Source: Bryobacterales bacterium KBS 96 (GTDB lineage Bacteria; Acidobacteriota; Terriglobia; Bryobacterales; Bryobacteraceae). Taken from it: DNA of 64,000 bases. The stretch covers positions 562,729 through 626,728 of the forward strand of contig KB906767.1 in assembly GCA_000381625.1 (NCBI GenBank), read 5' to 3'. Below the pieces are notes generated by a model, which saw only the letters and a program-made list of their open reading frames with translations, was not told the origin of the DNA and searched no databases. Of the stretch, positions 17,886-27,276 are shown in pieces. How positions within the stretch are numbered: position 1 is the stretch's first letter; each line of letters opens with the position of its first letter. The position numbers and the translations under genes were made by a program.

Positions 17886-18901
17886 GAATCGTGCTGTAGA
17901 AATCCACGGTCCACGATATGTTGAGCCATGTCGGCCAACGCTTCGCGATAAGGGCCGTCGGGAAACTGCATCAGGAATTCCAGGCCCTCGGCAACCATCT
18001 CGCGGGCCTTCGAATAGGATCGCAGCAAGCCGTTGGATGATGCCACAGCCTCAATTCCTTCATACAATTCATCGCTCGTGTGAGGTTGGCGCAGAATGAT
18101 CCGGCGAACGACATGGTCGTTGGGCAATTCATCGAGCGCGTAAATAATAGGGAGTGATAACCGGCCCTGGGCAAGATCCGTGGCCTGCGCTTTGCCGGAG
18201 AGCGCTTCGGGACGAACCAAATCGAAGATATCGTCCATAATCTGGAACGCGCGTCCGAATCGGCGTCCGAACCGGCTCATGTAAAACGTCGCGGTCTTCC
18301 CCGCCCCGCAAAGGCTCGCGCCCGATTCGCACGCCAAGCCGAATAAGGTGGCCGTTTTGCGATCGATAGTCTTGAAGTAGCGCTCTTCCAACCGCCGCGT
18401 ATCCCACGTCGGGTCGGTCATGATTTCATCAAGTTCGCCGCAACAAATCTGGTAACCGACATCGAGCACCAATCGCACCAGTTGCATGTCTTCTTGGGTG
18501 TCGATGCCTTCCGCGAAACAGCGGACGGCTTGAATGAACTGTAAATCGCCTATCAGAACCGCCATTTCCGTTCCGCGTTCTGAAAAGACCGTCCCCATGC
18601 CTCTGCGCGTCGGAGCGAGGTCGACAATGTCGTCGTGGATCAGCGTGGCGACGTGCAGCATCTCCAGCGACACCGAGGCTCTAATCGCTTTATCGGGCAG
18701 TTCCGCTACCGGAGTGGGAGTGGAAAGCCTGGCGCTTAACAGCAGGAAAAGAGGCCGAAGCTTCTTGCCCTTCTTATAGAGCTCAAACTCCGTATCCGTC
18801 AGATACTCCTTCTGCGGCTCTAGGACTCGGAGCAACTCCTCTTCAAATCGATCCAGATCCGCGCATATCAGGTCTCTAGCTCGCTCGATAGGATCGTTCA
18901 T
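17882..18901 (-). CDS. long-chain polyprenyl diphosphate synthase
   Basis: This 339-residue trans-isoprenyl diphosphate synthase has both aspartate-rich motifs. LIHDDIVD (first, near residue 95) is followed by the conserved R-R-G, and QIMDDIFD (second) lies near residue 220. The length and the KKLRPLFLLLSARL helix fit the octaprenyl/heptaprenyl synthase family that builds quinone side chains. It condenses IPP units onto an allylic diphosphate in the cytoplasm. It is convergent with the isoprenoid-synthase/methyltransferase fusion. It may be housekeeping (quinone side chain) or may supply a prenyl precursor to the neighbouring cluster. Confidence 0.88.
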   Translation of the reverse strand: MNDPIERARDLICADLDRFEEELLRVLEPQKEYLTDTEFELYKKGKKLRPLFLLLSARLSTPTPVAELPDKAIRASVSLEMLHVATLIHDDIVDLAPTRRGMGTVFSERGTEMAVLIGDLQFIQAVRCFAEGIDTQEDMQLVRLVLDVGYQICCGELDEIMTDPTWDTRRLEERYFKTIDRKTATLFGLACESGASLCGAGKTATFYMSRFGRRFGRAFQIMDDIFDLVRPEALSGKAQATDLAQGRLSLPIIYALDELPNDHVVRRIILRQPHTSDELYEGIEAVASSNGLLRSYSKAREMVAEGLEFLMQFPDGPYREALADMAQHIVDRGFLQHDS

Positions 18902-19304
18902 GGAACAAGGTGAAAAGACAAATCAAAGCACGAGGACAACGACTCGGCCAACAAAAATTAACATACCGGTGCAAATAAGTGCAATCGCTCCAGCCTCGGA
19001 GCTAAGCGACTGATGGTTCGCTCCGGCTGAAAATGCGTTGCGGATCATTCCACTCTATCGAATTACGGCTTTCCTGTTGTCGTTTGTGGAACGGTGTGAT
19101 AAAGTCGAATCCGTTCGCTAGGGAGTAGTCTCGTTGCCCTGCGGTTTATTGCCGGGGCTCGCGGATGTCACGCGACGCTGTAGGCGAGATAAATTTGTAA
19201 CCTGACCATGCGGATCGGGAAGCTTTTTGGGCTTCGAGCCGTCACCCGTTCTCATATTTTGTTGCCGCGTCTGTCTTCCGGCGCGCGATATCCGATAGGA
19301 AATT
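18902..19304. other. intergenic region, 403 bases
   Basis: This spacer lies between the divergent starts of the polyprenyl synthase and the 19305 gene, so it should hold both promoters. I see no tRNA-like cloverleaf, no open frame with coding character and no clear -35/-10 pair. AGGA at 19297-19300 serves as the ribosome binding site of the 19305 gene. Confidence 0.5.
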
Positions 19305-20702
19305 ATGCCGAATTCCCTTGACAGCGCAGTTGAAGCCGCGTGGAACTCGATGTGGGATCGTTCTACGCCGTATCACCTTCCCACGTCCGTTCGCACGGGA
19401 TTAAAATCCGGACTCACTTGGATCAAACCGCTCGATTCGCTTCCGTTTGCCAATACTGGCGATGTAGTTCTTTTCAATCGCCCACCATGGGGCGGAGTTT
19501 CGATCGACTTACAAAACAATGAGGTCTCGCAACTCGATTCGGCCGTCAATGAAGGACTCAGCTTCGATCCCCAGACTGGCATCATTCAGGGCAAGATACG
19601 GTTTACTGAAGTGAAATATACGGGCAAATACATTGTTCGCCGGGGGCGTTCCAATGGATCGGCGCTGATGCTAGGCGGCTCCGTTCTGAAGAACATTCAG
19701 GGGGCGCCGGCTCCCGGCGACGATGCCAATATTACACTGGCGAAGAGCTACCAGTCGGAGCTTTTGCAAAACAAGAGCGGCCGGTTCATGCTGGGGTCAT
19801 ATTACGATCACAATGAAGCCTACTGCAAGGCTTTCACAAACGATGTGTTTCGTGGCCGGTGGCAATCTTATCCAACGAATGGAAAGACCACCAGCTATTA
19901 CGCCGCCCAAACCTCCACGGCTGCTCAGAGCGCTAATCGAAATACTGTCTCAGTGAACGGAACGCCCGATAACACCGGCTATTCGGACTATAATTCGCAT
20001 GCGTTCTCGATGCAGCTGATGCTGGTCGCAGTGTGCAATTGCCAGGGGAATAACGACGCTGCAACGGCCGCTTCGAATTTTCACGATTATTCGCAGCCCC
20101 ACTCGACACAATCGCAAACGGTGAATAGCGTTTTAGGCATCGTCAGTTCGTCCACTCCGCCTGTGACCAGAGTAGATGGGCCGCTGGCTCTTCAATCAGC
20201 CTCGCCTGCGCCCAAAGTTCCGGAGCCTGCCTGGAAGAAAAAGATCCGGGAGGATCTCGCTCCGGTACTCGCAGAAATTCAGAAGGAGGAGGACGATGTA
20301 CGTCGCGGCATCAAGTTGCGCGAGACAACAGGTCTGCCGATTTACGGTGAGTTTCGCGCCTATATTGCAACTTCGACGCTCACGATAACCGGCTCTGTGC
20401 GGCAGGACGAGGCGGGCGAACCGGTTGTTGAATTTACACGCCTTTCAGGCGATAGCCCAGAGGTGAATCTTACGCTCAGTCCGTTTCAAGGCGGCCTATT
20501 TCCGGAAGTGGAGGCGTCTCTTGCCAAGGCCAACTTCCTCAAGGCCGTTCTGGGCAAGAGAATCGTATCCGCCCTTGGCAGTCCCAAGTTGCTGACTCAT
20601 TTGAGCCAGCTCATGAATATGGCAACGTCCCACAAACCGGGCCGCGTAGTCGGAAGAGTCCGCGAATACAGCCAGTGCCCCAAAACGAGGAATCAGGCAT
20701 GA
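19305..20702 (+). CDS. unknown protein A of a three-gene beta-rich cassette
   Basis: A 465-residue protein I do not recognise. The N-terminal ~270 residues are rich in Gly, Asn, Ser, Thr and aromatic residues with alternating strands, and contain VCNCQGNN near 245. A Pro/Ser linker (~285-310) leads to a charged helix, IREDLAPVLAEIQKEEDD. The C-terminal ~130 residues mix strands and helices. No signal peptide or membrane helix is evident. The ATG at 19305 has an AGGA box. The stop overlaps the next start as ATGA, so this protein and the next are translationally coupled and probably work together. Confidence 0.6.
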   Translation: MPNSLDSAVEAAWNSMWDRSTPYHLPTSVRTGLKSGLTWIKPLDSLPFANTGDVVLFNRPPWGGVSIDLQNNEVSQLDSAVNEGLSFDPQTGIIQGKIRFTEVKYTGKYIVRRGRSNGSALMLGGSVLKNIQGAPAPGDDANITLAKSYQSELLQNKSGRFMLGSYYDHNEAYCKAFTNDVFRGRWQSYPTNGKTTSYYAAQTSTAAQSANRNTVSVNGTPDNTGYSDYNSHAFSMQLMLVAVCNCQGNNDAATAASNFHDYSQPHSTQSQTVNSVLGIVSSSTPPVTRVDGPLALQSASPAPKVPEPAWKKKIREDLAPVLAEIQKEEDDVRRGIKLRETTGLPIYGEFRAYIATSTLTITGSVRQDEAGEPVVEFTRLSGDSPEVNLTLSPFQGGLFPEVEASLAKANFLKAVLGKRIVSALGSPKLLTHLSQLMNMATSHKPGRVVGRVREYSQCPKTRNQA

Positions 20703-23326
20703 GCGTAAACATTGAAGAAACCCTGAAGCCTTACCTGGCCAGCGACGGCAAATCCATCAACATCGGCTCGGCGGTTGGAAGCGCGTTTGGTTCCGCCGTC
20801 GGGACAGTGATTTCGGAGATTTTCTCCGGTTCGGTCGGCATTGATGGAGCGAACTTTAGTTTCTCCGGCAACGAGAACCAGGTCACGATCAGCGGCCAGG
20901 GAAATGCAGCGCCACTAGTTTCAGAGATTGACGTCACACTGATTTTCGCGACCCAGAACACCGGCGCGTCCATGAGTCTTTCGGGCTCCATACAGTCCGA
21001 TATTCCGATTTCGCAGGCATGGCCGAGCCACTTGAACAGCGCCCCGTTCAATGTGCTCGACTTGTCGTCGGGGAAGCTCACATTAGATGTCGATTTCGGG
21101 GCGTCGACATTCGATCTCGACATTTCGGCTACAGCCAGTTATGAAAAGCAAACCTTAGGAACAGGGCTTATCAGAGTCCAGTATCAGGAGTCGCTGGGCT
21201 TTCTTGCCGGATTTATCGTTACAGGCACGTGGAACCCTGTCGCCCATTGGTCTCCCTTAAGCAACCTGACTTTCACCGAAGGCGGAGTTTTCCTCTCTAC
21301 CGTTGAGGTTACCGATCTCTCGGCGTTCACGGGTTTTCCCTATCTACCGGATAAAATCGAGCCCGGCCTCACATTTATCGCGGAACTGGCGACAACCGGC
21401 GCTATCAAGGATCTCGCGTCTTTCTTTCCCAGCGGGACTAAGCTCGACCTCCTGGCAAATGTCCCAGTCAACAACCCCTCGGCAACCACTCTTAAGGCAT
21501 CTCTACAGGCGCCGGCCACCAATAACGCCTTCCAATTCACGGAGTTCTCGCTCGAGTGGCAACTCGACAGCAAGATTCAGTTGACGATCATTGCTACTTT
21601 CCGTCCGGACAAGAACGACGTTCTTACTCTGGAAGGCGACGGCACACTTGTCTATAGCCCCGAGCCGTCCCTGGACGCCGATATCACGCTGACGGGAAGC
21701 GGATCGTGGACTCATCCATTCGGCATTCAAAACGTAACCATCGACGCGTTTTCCTTTGGCTTTTCGCTGAGTGAAGAGGGGCTGAATGTCGCCGCTGAAG
21801 GAACCATTACCGTAGGTACGGGTTCCGGCGCCGTTATTCTCTCGCTTGCGTTGGGCATCGAAGACTTTGAAGCCCCCAGCTTCTTTCTGGCAGAGTTGCA
21901 ATCTGCCGATAAGGGCAAGCTCGTCACCATACCTGAGCTCGTACACGATTTTATTCCCGAGCTGAATTTAACCAATTTTCCGCTTTTGAACCAAATCTCG
22001 ATAGGAGAGCTTGAACTACTTGTCGTCGCCGCGCCTATCGAGTTAGAAGGTAAGAGCTATCTTCCCGGCATCGGCATCACCGGAGATATTGCCTTCTTTG
22101 GTTACGATCTCGACTTTGCATTTTCGCTGACATCCAGTCCGTTTGCCATCCAGGCAAAGGGCATGCTCAGCGACAATGGCGGCCCAATTGTCATCAAAGC
22201 CGCGGGCATCACAATCGTCACTATCTCCGATGCCTCGGGCAAGACGGGGCCATCCGCCTGCATCGACACAACCGGTGGTGGGTACTGTGGCCAAAGCAAC
22301 TACTTCACTGCCACTGCCGGCTTAGCTCTTCTCGGCCTTGTGAAAGGATCTTTATTGATCCAGGCATCCGGCGACGGATTCATGTTTGATGCCGCTCTGG
22401 GCGTCTCCACAATATTCAAAGACGAGTTGCTATGTGAGTTCTATCCAAAGAGCAACGACATTGCGGCCTCGCTCGATACATCGTTTCACCCTGGCCAGGA
22501 CCTGAACATCCCAGCCTGGGGACCATTCCCATCATTCACAATTCCTCTTCCGAACTTCGATCTCGTGCTCGCTTTCGGCACGGTGTTGCCTTCGCAGCCC
22601 ATTGGACCGGCGAAGTACATGCCCTCCGCCCCGCCTTATTTCTACTTCTACTTCGATTTCACCTGGGGCATCGTCGATTTCAGCGTATCGTTCGCTATCG
22701 ACTGGAATTCAATCTCGGGCATATTCACCAATTTCGGTTCCTGGCTTGTCAACTGGGTTGAAAATAACGCGCTTCAACTGCTTGGCGACATCGCGAAATC
22801 GGCGGAAGAAGTCGCAAAGTTGCTGGTGCAGATCGGCTGGATCTTCTTCGAAATCCTCGAGAAGCTGATCGTGACCTTCATCGACATGGCAGCGGAAGTT
22901 TTGTTCGATATTCTGAAGGCCATTATCGATCCGAGCGGCATCTGCGGCGTGGCAACAGGTGACGCGGCCTTGAATCCCGGCGCTCCAGGGCTGATGTATT
23001 CCGCTCCATCCGTATTGGCCGATTTGACTGAAACCGACCGCGGGCAATCCCTGCTATATCACTACTATCTGAACAAACCGGAATTGGACGAAATGCTACG
23101 GCCAGGTAATCCTATATCTGGGCGTGCCCAGGAAGTATTGGCCAGCCATGCGACACAGTCCAATCTGGAACAAGGTCGTATTTTGCCGGCCGCTATTGCG
23201 CTGATAAACACCGTGCGCGAACACGGAAGCGCCGAGTTTAAAGCCTCGGCCGACGAAGTGCTCCCGCTGCTTCAGCAGTATCAAGATAAGACTTATGCCG
23301 AGTTCCTTGGAGCCTTGGCCGCTTAG
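20699..23326 (+). CDS. unknown large beta-rich protein B
   Basis: This 875-residue protein has no recognised family. Residues ~20-690 consist of many amphipathic strands with alternating hydrophobic and small or acidic residues (LTLDVDFGAS, FSFGFSLSEEGLNVAAEG and similar), suggesting a long beta-sheet or groove such as a lipid-binding or surface structure. Residues ~690-770 are strongly helical and hydrophobic, including LLGDIAKSAEEVAKLLVQIG. The last 110 residues are soluble helices. The only cysteines seen lie in a few short loops. There is no N-terminal signal peptide. The start is the ATG at 20699 inside the ATGA overlap rather than a GTG at 20675. Confidence 0.6.
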   Translation: MSVNIEETLKPYLASDGKSINIGSAVGSAFGSAVGTVISEIFSGSVGIDGANFSFSGNENQVTISGQGNAAPLVSEIDVTLIFATQNTGASMSLSGSIQSDIPISQAWPSHLNSAPFNVLDLSSGKLTLDVDFGASTFDLDISATASYEKQTLGTGLIRVQYQESLGFLAGFIVTGTWNPVAHWSPLSNLTFTEGGVFLSTVEVTDLSAFTGFPYLPDKIEPGLTFIAELATTGAIKDLASFFPSGTKLDLLANVPVNNPSATTLKASLQAPATNNAFQFTEFSLEWQLDSKIQLTIIATFRPDKNDVLTLEGDGTLVYSPEPSLDADITLTGSGSWTHPFGIQNVTIDAFSFGFSLSEEGLNVAAEGTITVGTGSGAVILSLALGIEDFEAPSFFLAELQSADKGKLVTIPELVHDFIPELNLTNFPLLNQISIGELELLVVAAPIELEGKSYLPGIGITGDIAFFGYDLDFAFSLTSSPFAIQAKGMLSDNGGPIVIKAAGITIVTISDASGKTGPSACIDTTGGGYCGQSNYFTATAGLALLGLVKGSLLIQASGDGFMFDAALGVSTIFKDELLCEFYPKSNDIAASLDTSFHPGQDLNIPAWGPFPSFTIPLPNFDLVLAFGTVLPSQPIGPAKYMPSAPPYFYFYFDFTWGIVDFSVSFAIDWNSISGIFTNFGSWLVNWVENNALQLLGDIAKSAEEVAKLLVQIGWIFFEILEKLIVTFIDMAAEVLFDILKAIIDPSGICGVATGDAALNPGAPGLMYSAPSVLADLTETDRGQSLLYHYYLNKPELDEMLRPGNPISGRAQEVLASHATQSNLEQGRILPAAIALINTVREHGSAEFKASADEVLPLLQQYQDKTYAEFLGALAA

Positions 23327-23373
23327 AACCAGACTGCCCGTGCCGCGAACAAGTAGCCTCGAAAGCGATCACA

Positions 23374-24258
23374 ATGTCTGAAACTCAACAGCAATTCATA
23401 CAGGACATACTGAACAAGGTATATCCGTATCTCAATCAGCCAACAAATCAGTTCTATCTCCCGACGTTCATCCAAAAGAACGGCCTTGATCCTTATAGTC
23501 CACCGACCGGCAGCACTTGGGGCATTCACGACCTGAATGATCAAAGCGTTCTGGACCAGATCGGCCCCGTATGCAGCGCCATTCAGTTGAACGCCGATAA
23601 TAATCCGTGCAGCGGAAACCAAAATTATAATGCCGTGCCGAACAAAGGACCGGACATTACGCTCTCCAACATTGTCGTTACCGGCGTTTCGAATGCGTAT
23701 GTGGAGAGCGCGACTGCGGTCAGTTCCGACGGATACACAATTGAAATCGTCATCAATTTTTCTACGCTCTCGAACTATCAAAGCTCCATTACTGTTACGG
23801 GAAATTTTTCGCTTACCCTTTACTGCTGCTGCGGAGCAGGTCAGACCGGCTGCCAGCAGTCCGGTACGGCAGGCAATCCTGAGGTAGGGTCAGGTACGTT
23901 CGTTATCAAGATCACTAGTTCGTCCGCCAAGGGCACAATTCAGATTACGGATCTGCAGGAAGGCACACTCGATCTGGAGGCGAAGAGCGTTAACTACACC
24001 GCCGATCCAAAGAACATCAGCATCATTCCAACTATTACTAGTATTCCGAAGAACACGGAAAAATCGTATAACAATCTCGTGCAGGAAGCGTTTAGTTCCG
24101 CAGACACACTCAAATTCGTGCTGGCGCAAGTCAATGTGCAATTGAATACACAGAATGCGCTGAACCTGATGGGCAGCATAATATCCAAGGATCTCGACGC
24201 CTTCTTACAAGCAAACCACCAATATCCGTTCGGCCCGGTATCGAGTGCCGCATTCTGA
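23374..24258 (+). CDS. unknown protein C of the beta-rich cassette
   Basis: A 294-residue protein of unknown family. A helical N-terminus (IQDILNKVYPYLN) is followed by a strand-rich core with a cysteine cluster, YCCCGAGQTGC near residue 150, and a helical C-terminus. Protein A contains a similar small CNC loop. No signal sequence or membrane helix is visible. It lies 47 bases after protein B on the same strand. Its 3' end overlaps the glycosyltransferase gene by 14 bases, so four genes from 19305 to 25495 probably form one transcription unit. Confidence 0.6.
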   Translation: MSETQQQFIQDILNKVYPYLNQPTNQFYLPTFIQKNGLDPYSPPTGSTWGIHDLNDQSVLDQIGPVCSAIQLNADNNPCSGNQNYNAVPNKGPDITLSNIVVTGVSNAYVESATAVSSDGYTIEIVINFSTLSNYQSSITVTGNFSLTLYCCCGAGQTGCQQSGTAGNPEVGSGTFVIKITSSSAKGTIQITDLQEGTLDLEAKSVNYTADPKNISIIPTITSIPKNTEKSYNNLVQEAFSSADTLKFVLAQVNVQLNTQNALNLMGSIISKDLDAFLQANHQYPFGPVSSAAF

Positions 24259-25495
24259 ACAGCCGCCGCGAATTTTGTTTGTCGGACATGGTGGTTTACC
24301 CAATGGGTTCTCCCGAGTAGTTGAGACACTCCTAAGCTCGCTTCCCACCGTATACGAACTGCACCATCTGGTTGTCAACGATCGATCTCCCCGCCCGCGC
24401 AACGGGTGGGCCGTCCACGGCAACGCTTATCTGCCCAACCTGCATTCGGCTCGCGCTCTTGAGGAACTGCTGGATGCGTTTGAGCCGGCTCTGCTCGTGG
24501 TTGTGGATGAACCTTGGGTTTGCGCGCGTAGGCTGGACTCGGTTCGCGATCGGTATCCGCAACTGCGCACCGTCATGTATTGTGCTGCCGATGGAGAGGA
24601 GTCCGTGACGCCGAAAATCGCAGCGAGCCTCGCGCGGGCATCCATGATCGTCGTTTTTACGGACTTTGCCCGCAATATCGTGCGGGAGCGTGTCACGGAC
24701 CTTCCAGACGCCCAGTTGCGAATTATCCCGCACGGTGTGGATTTGGATACATTCTTCCCACTTTGCGGACGTGATGCCGCCGCTTTCCAGAAATCGCGTC
24801 AGCAAGCGCGCCGTATTCTTTTTCCGCAAAGCCCTGAACTACAGGATGCCTTTATCGTCTTGAACGCTAATCGCAACCAGCCATGGAAAGGCATTGAGGC
24901 GTGCATCGAGGGTTTCGCACTGTTCGCCAAAGACAAGCCCCCCGACGTGAAGCTTTATCTCCATATGGGCACGCGCGCCCCCGAGCCAGGAACACTGCCG
25001 TTAGTAGATCGGTTCGGGATACGCGATCGCCTGCTATATACAGCCTTATCGGATCGGCACCCGGAACTTTCCTCGGAAAAGCTGAATCTCCTCTATAACG
25101 CTTGCGACGCCGGGATTAACAGTTCAGACAAAGAAGGCTGGGGACTCATTAGCTTTGAGCACGGCGCAACCGGCGCCCCGCAGATTGTGCCAGGCAATAG
25201 CGCACCTGCTGAGCTATGGCGGGGATCGGCATTGATGCTTGAGTGCGAAAAGGAAAACTGTATCCGCGGTTATCGCCGCGCCGGCCATGCGGTAAAGCCT
25301 GAGTCCGTCGCTAAGCAGTTGGGAATTTTATATTCAAATCCGGCGGGGCGGAGCCAGTGGGCGGAAGCGGCATACGGGAACGCGACGCAACCGAAATACG
25401 ACTGGCACAACATCGCGCGGCAGTGGACGCAAGTTTTCGAAGATGTGCTGGCGAGACCGGTCGGTCTCGCCTCAATCGAATGTGATGGATACTAG
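24245..25495 (+). CDS. glycosyltransferase family 4
   Basis: This 416-residue GT-B glycosyltransferase has the C-terminal signature DKEGWGLISFEHGA near residue 300 (the E-x7-E region) and an IPHGVD turn near 163 that joins the two domains. The N-terminus, ILFVGHGGLPNGFSRVVE, is the usual acceptor-side loop. The start is GTG at 24245, inside the 3' end of protein C; no strong ribosome binding site is visible, so coupling is likely. It may glycosylate one of the cassette proteins or a surface polymer. The 3' end overlaps the convergent DUF4185 gene by 24 bases. Confidence 0.8.
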   Translation: MPHSEQPPRILFVGHGGLPNGFSRVVETLLSSLPTVYELHHLVVNDRSPRPRNGWAVHGNAYLPNLHSARALEELLDAFEPALLVVVDEPWVCARRLDSVRDRYPQLRTVMYCAADGEESVTPKIAASLARASMIVVFTDFARNIVRERVTDLPDAQLRIIPHGVDLDTFFPLCGRDAAAFQKSRQQARRILFPQSPELQDAFIVLNANRNQPWKGIEACIEGFALFAKDKPPDVKLYLHMGTRAPEPGTLPLVDRFGIRDRLLYTALSDRHPELSSEKLNLLYNACDAGINSSDKEGWGLISFEHGATGAPQIVPGNSAPAELWRGSALMLECEKENCIRGYRRAGHAVKPESVAKQLGILYSNPAGRSQWAEAAYGNATQPKYDWHNIARQWTQVFEDVLARPVGLASIECDGY

Positions 25496-26521
25496 CGAAT
25501 TCTGCGTGAAATGAGGCTGGCAGTACGAGACTACCACCGTCTTTCCGCCGCCTTTTGCAAATTTAGGATGCTCGAACGCCTGAGATATGATTTCGGCGTC
25601 GTCCCGATGCGGCAGTTTTCCTAATCGCTGTGGTTCGCTGTAAGGTCCCCAAATTTCCTCGGAAGTCCGCAAGTAAAGAGTCTTCTCATAGCCATCGGCA
25701 TAAATCATCAGATAACGGCCAAGATAAGGGTTGTAGGAAACAGAGTACTCGCTCGCGCATGAAACCAGATCGAACGCATCTTCGGGACCGTCACTCCAGG
25801 ACGGGCCAAAGGAAGAAAGATACTCGTAGACCGATGAATCTGCAATCCGATCCGCTGGCGCCCGCGCAAGAACCGCCGCGCGGAATGGGCCATCGCGGCG
25901 CGTCCCAAAGATGTAGATGTACTCGCCGCGCGACAACGTCTGCACGCCCCAGTGAACGCGAGCATCGGTGGTCCGCCATAATCTCCAATCGCCTTTAATC
26001 CTGATGCGATCGCAGAGCCCGGTCGTGGGGTCCAACTTGGCCAGGCCCGATCCGGCAATCTCAAATCCCCAGGTGCTTTGCGGCTGCACTTGCCGGATTC
26101 CGACATAGAACAGATACACGATGTTTCCGATAAAAACGCCGTGCTCCGGCCAGAATCGATAGCCTGCCAAGCGTTCTGGCAGGTCCCGCTTCACAATTTC
26201 ACGCGGCCAACCTTCCGCGTCCGAAAAGAATTCAATCTTCGAGAGCGCGTCTCCAAACGAAAGCTCGCGAGCGATTCCCGCGCAATTCGCGATAAATCGT
26301 GAATTCTGTCTGGAAAACGTCCGTGGAGGGCGGTTGTCCTCCATGGCAGCGGTCTCCGCAAGCAGCGTGTCGGAGAAAACAAAGAGAGTTGAATCGCCGA
26401 GGTCGATAGACTGGCCACCATCCTGTCCGGCGAGAGTCCAATTAGTTCCCCTTAGAATTGGAGAGGGGCCCAGATGCAGGAGTGAGCGGATGGAAGTAGC
26501 CGGTGGACAGATTCGAGACAT
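25472..26521 (-). CDS. DUF4185-like five-bladed propeller protein
   Basis: This 349-residue protein resembles DUF4185 and the GH43/GH68-like beta-propellers. The opening DLGDSTLFVFSDTLL matches the 'display of an object, then D-x-W/F' blade, and later blades include GVFIGNIVYLFYVG, GEYIYIFGTRR and LGRYLMIYADG. Such proteins are often putative glycosidases or glycan-binding proteins, but no catalytic acid can be assigned from family knowledge here. No signal peptide is obvious. It is in a minus-strand pair with the PIG-L deacetylase 110 bases upstream, suggesting carbohydrate or glycan processing. Confidence 0.65.
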   Translation of the reverse strand: MSRICPPATSIRSLLHLGPSPILRGTNWTLAGQDGGQSIDLGDSTLFVFSDTLLAETAAMEDNRPPRTFSRQNSRFIANCAGIARELSFGDALSKIEFFSDAEGWPREIVKRDLPERLAGYRFWPEHGVFIGNIVYLFYVGIRQVQPQSTWGFEIAGSGLAKLDPTTGLCDRIRIKGDWRLWRTTDARVHWGVQTLSRGEYIYIFGTRRDGPFRAAVLARAPADRIADSSVYEYLSSFGPSWSDGPEDAFDLVSCASEYSVSYNPYLGRYLMIYADGYEKTLYLRTSEEIWGPYSEPQRLGKLPHRDDAEIISQAFEHPKFAKGGGKTVVVSYCQPHFTQNSLVSITFD

Positions 26522-26631
26522 GTAAGAGAAGACGCCACAACTCTTCCGCCCCGCAATCTCAATCGCGAGTACTGAAGCCTGCGCGTCCAGCAGAAGCCAT
26601 CATATCCCGGAAGATAACCGACTCGATTGGT

Positions 26632-27276
26632 TCATCGTAGCGATCTTAAACTCTCGCGCTCGGCCATGAAGCGATACCGGCAAATCGATGGTTGGCTACT
26701 GTAAAACGAAAGAAGCTGGTGCTTGCCTGCGCTGACTCGAGGCGGCGCCCACCAGTTGGTCGCGAATACGCGGATCAACTTGCGAGGCGCAATCCTGGAG
26801 ACGATTTCGTGTAACGCGCGGTGCTGCGGATGCCCGTACTCGCCGCGTTTCCCATGAGTGACTATCAGCTCGTACGGGCGATCGTTTAGCAATCGAGCGA
26901 GCGCCTGATCGAGTGCGGGATCGAAATTGCCGCTGCACAGGTGATCGGCATGGTTTAGCATCACATAGCTGGCGCCCACCGATTTCATGGCGTTTATAAA
27001 TTCGCGCCGCCGCGTGGGATTCGACGCATTGGTTACGCAGACAACCATCCAGCCCTTGGCTGAAACAAGAGCTTCGCCTCCGAACAAGCTCTCATCGTCG
27101 GGATGAGCCACGATCATGATTTTCGACGGAGGGTTGCGGTCGTTAACGTGAGAAACGACCAAATCGGAGTACACTAATTTTTCGGCCGGCCCGCGCGCGC
27201 GGGTATACAAACGCGACCACGCGATTTCGAGAAGAATTCTCGCCCCTTCCACCACTGGAATGAAGATACCCACCAT
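26632..27276 (-). CDS. PIG-L/LmbE family N-deacetylase
   Basis: A 214-residue zinc-dependent deacetylase. AHPDDE near residue 57 provides the Zn-binding His-Asp-Asp-Glu motif, and THGKRGEYGHPQHRALH near 145 gives the conserved H-G-x-x-G-E-x-G-H-x-x-H block with the third Zn ligand. Relatives remove N-acetyl groups from GlcNAc-containing lipids or mycothiol/bacillithiol precursors. The ATG at 27276 overlaps the divergent glycosyltransferase gene by 17 bases, which is unusual; a start further in (GTG at 27252 or 27255) is possible. The divergent glycosyltransferase supports a glycan or glycolipid substrate. Confidence 0.82.
   Translation of the reverse strand: MVGIFIPVVEGARILLEIAWSRLYTRARGPAEKLVYSDLVVSHVNDRNPPSKIMIVAHPDDESLFGGEALVSAKGWMVVCVTNASNPTRRREFINAMKSVGASYVMLNHADHLCSGNFDPALDQALARLLNDRPYELIVTHGKRGEYGHPQHRALHEIVSRIAPRKLIRVFATNWWAPPRVSAGKHQLLSFYSSQPSICRYRFMAERESLRSLR

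Noticed and set aside
17882-18901. Terpene cyclase instead of polyprenyl synthase.
   Set aside because: Both DDxxD motifs, the R-R-G after the first and the family length all fit a trans-polyprenyl diphosphate synthase.
19305-24258. Prophage or contractile injection system structural genes.
   Set aside because: No tail, baseplate, terminase or sheath motif could be recognised, and no phage genes lie nearby.
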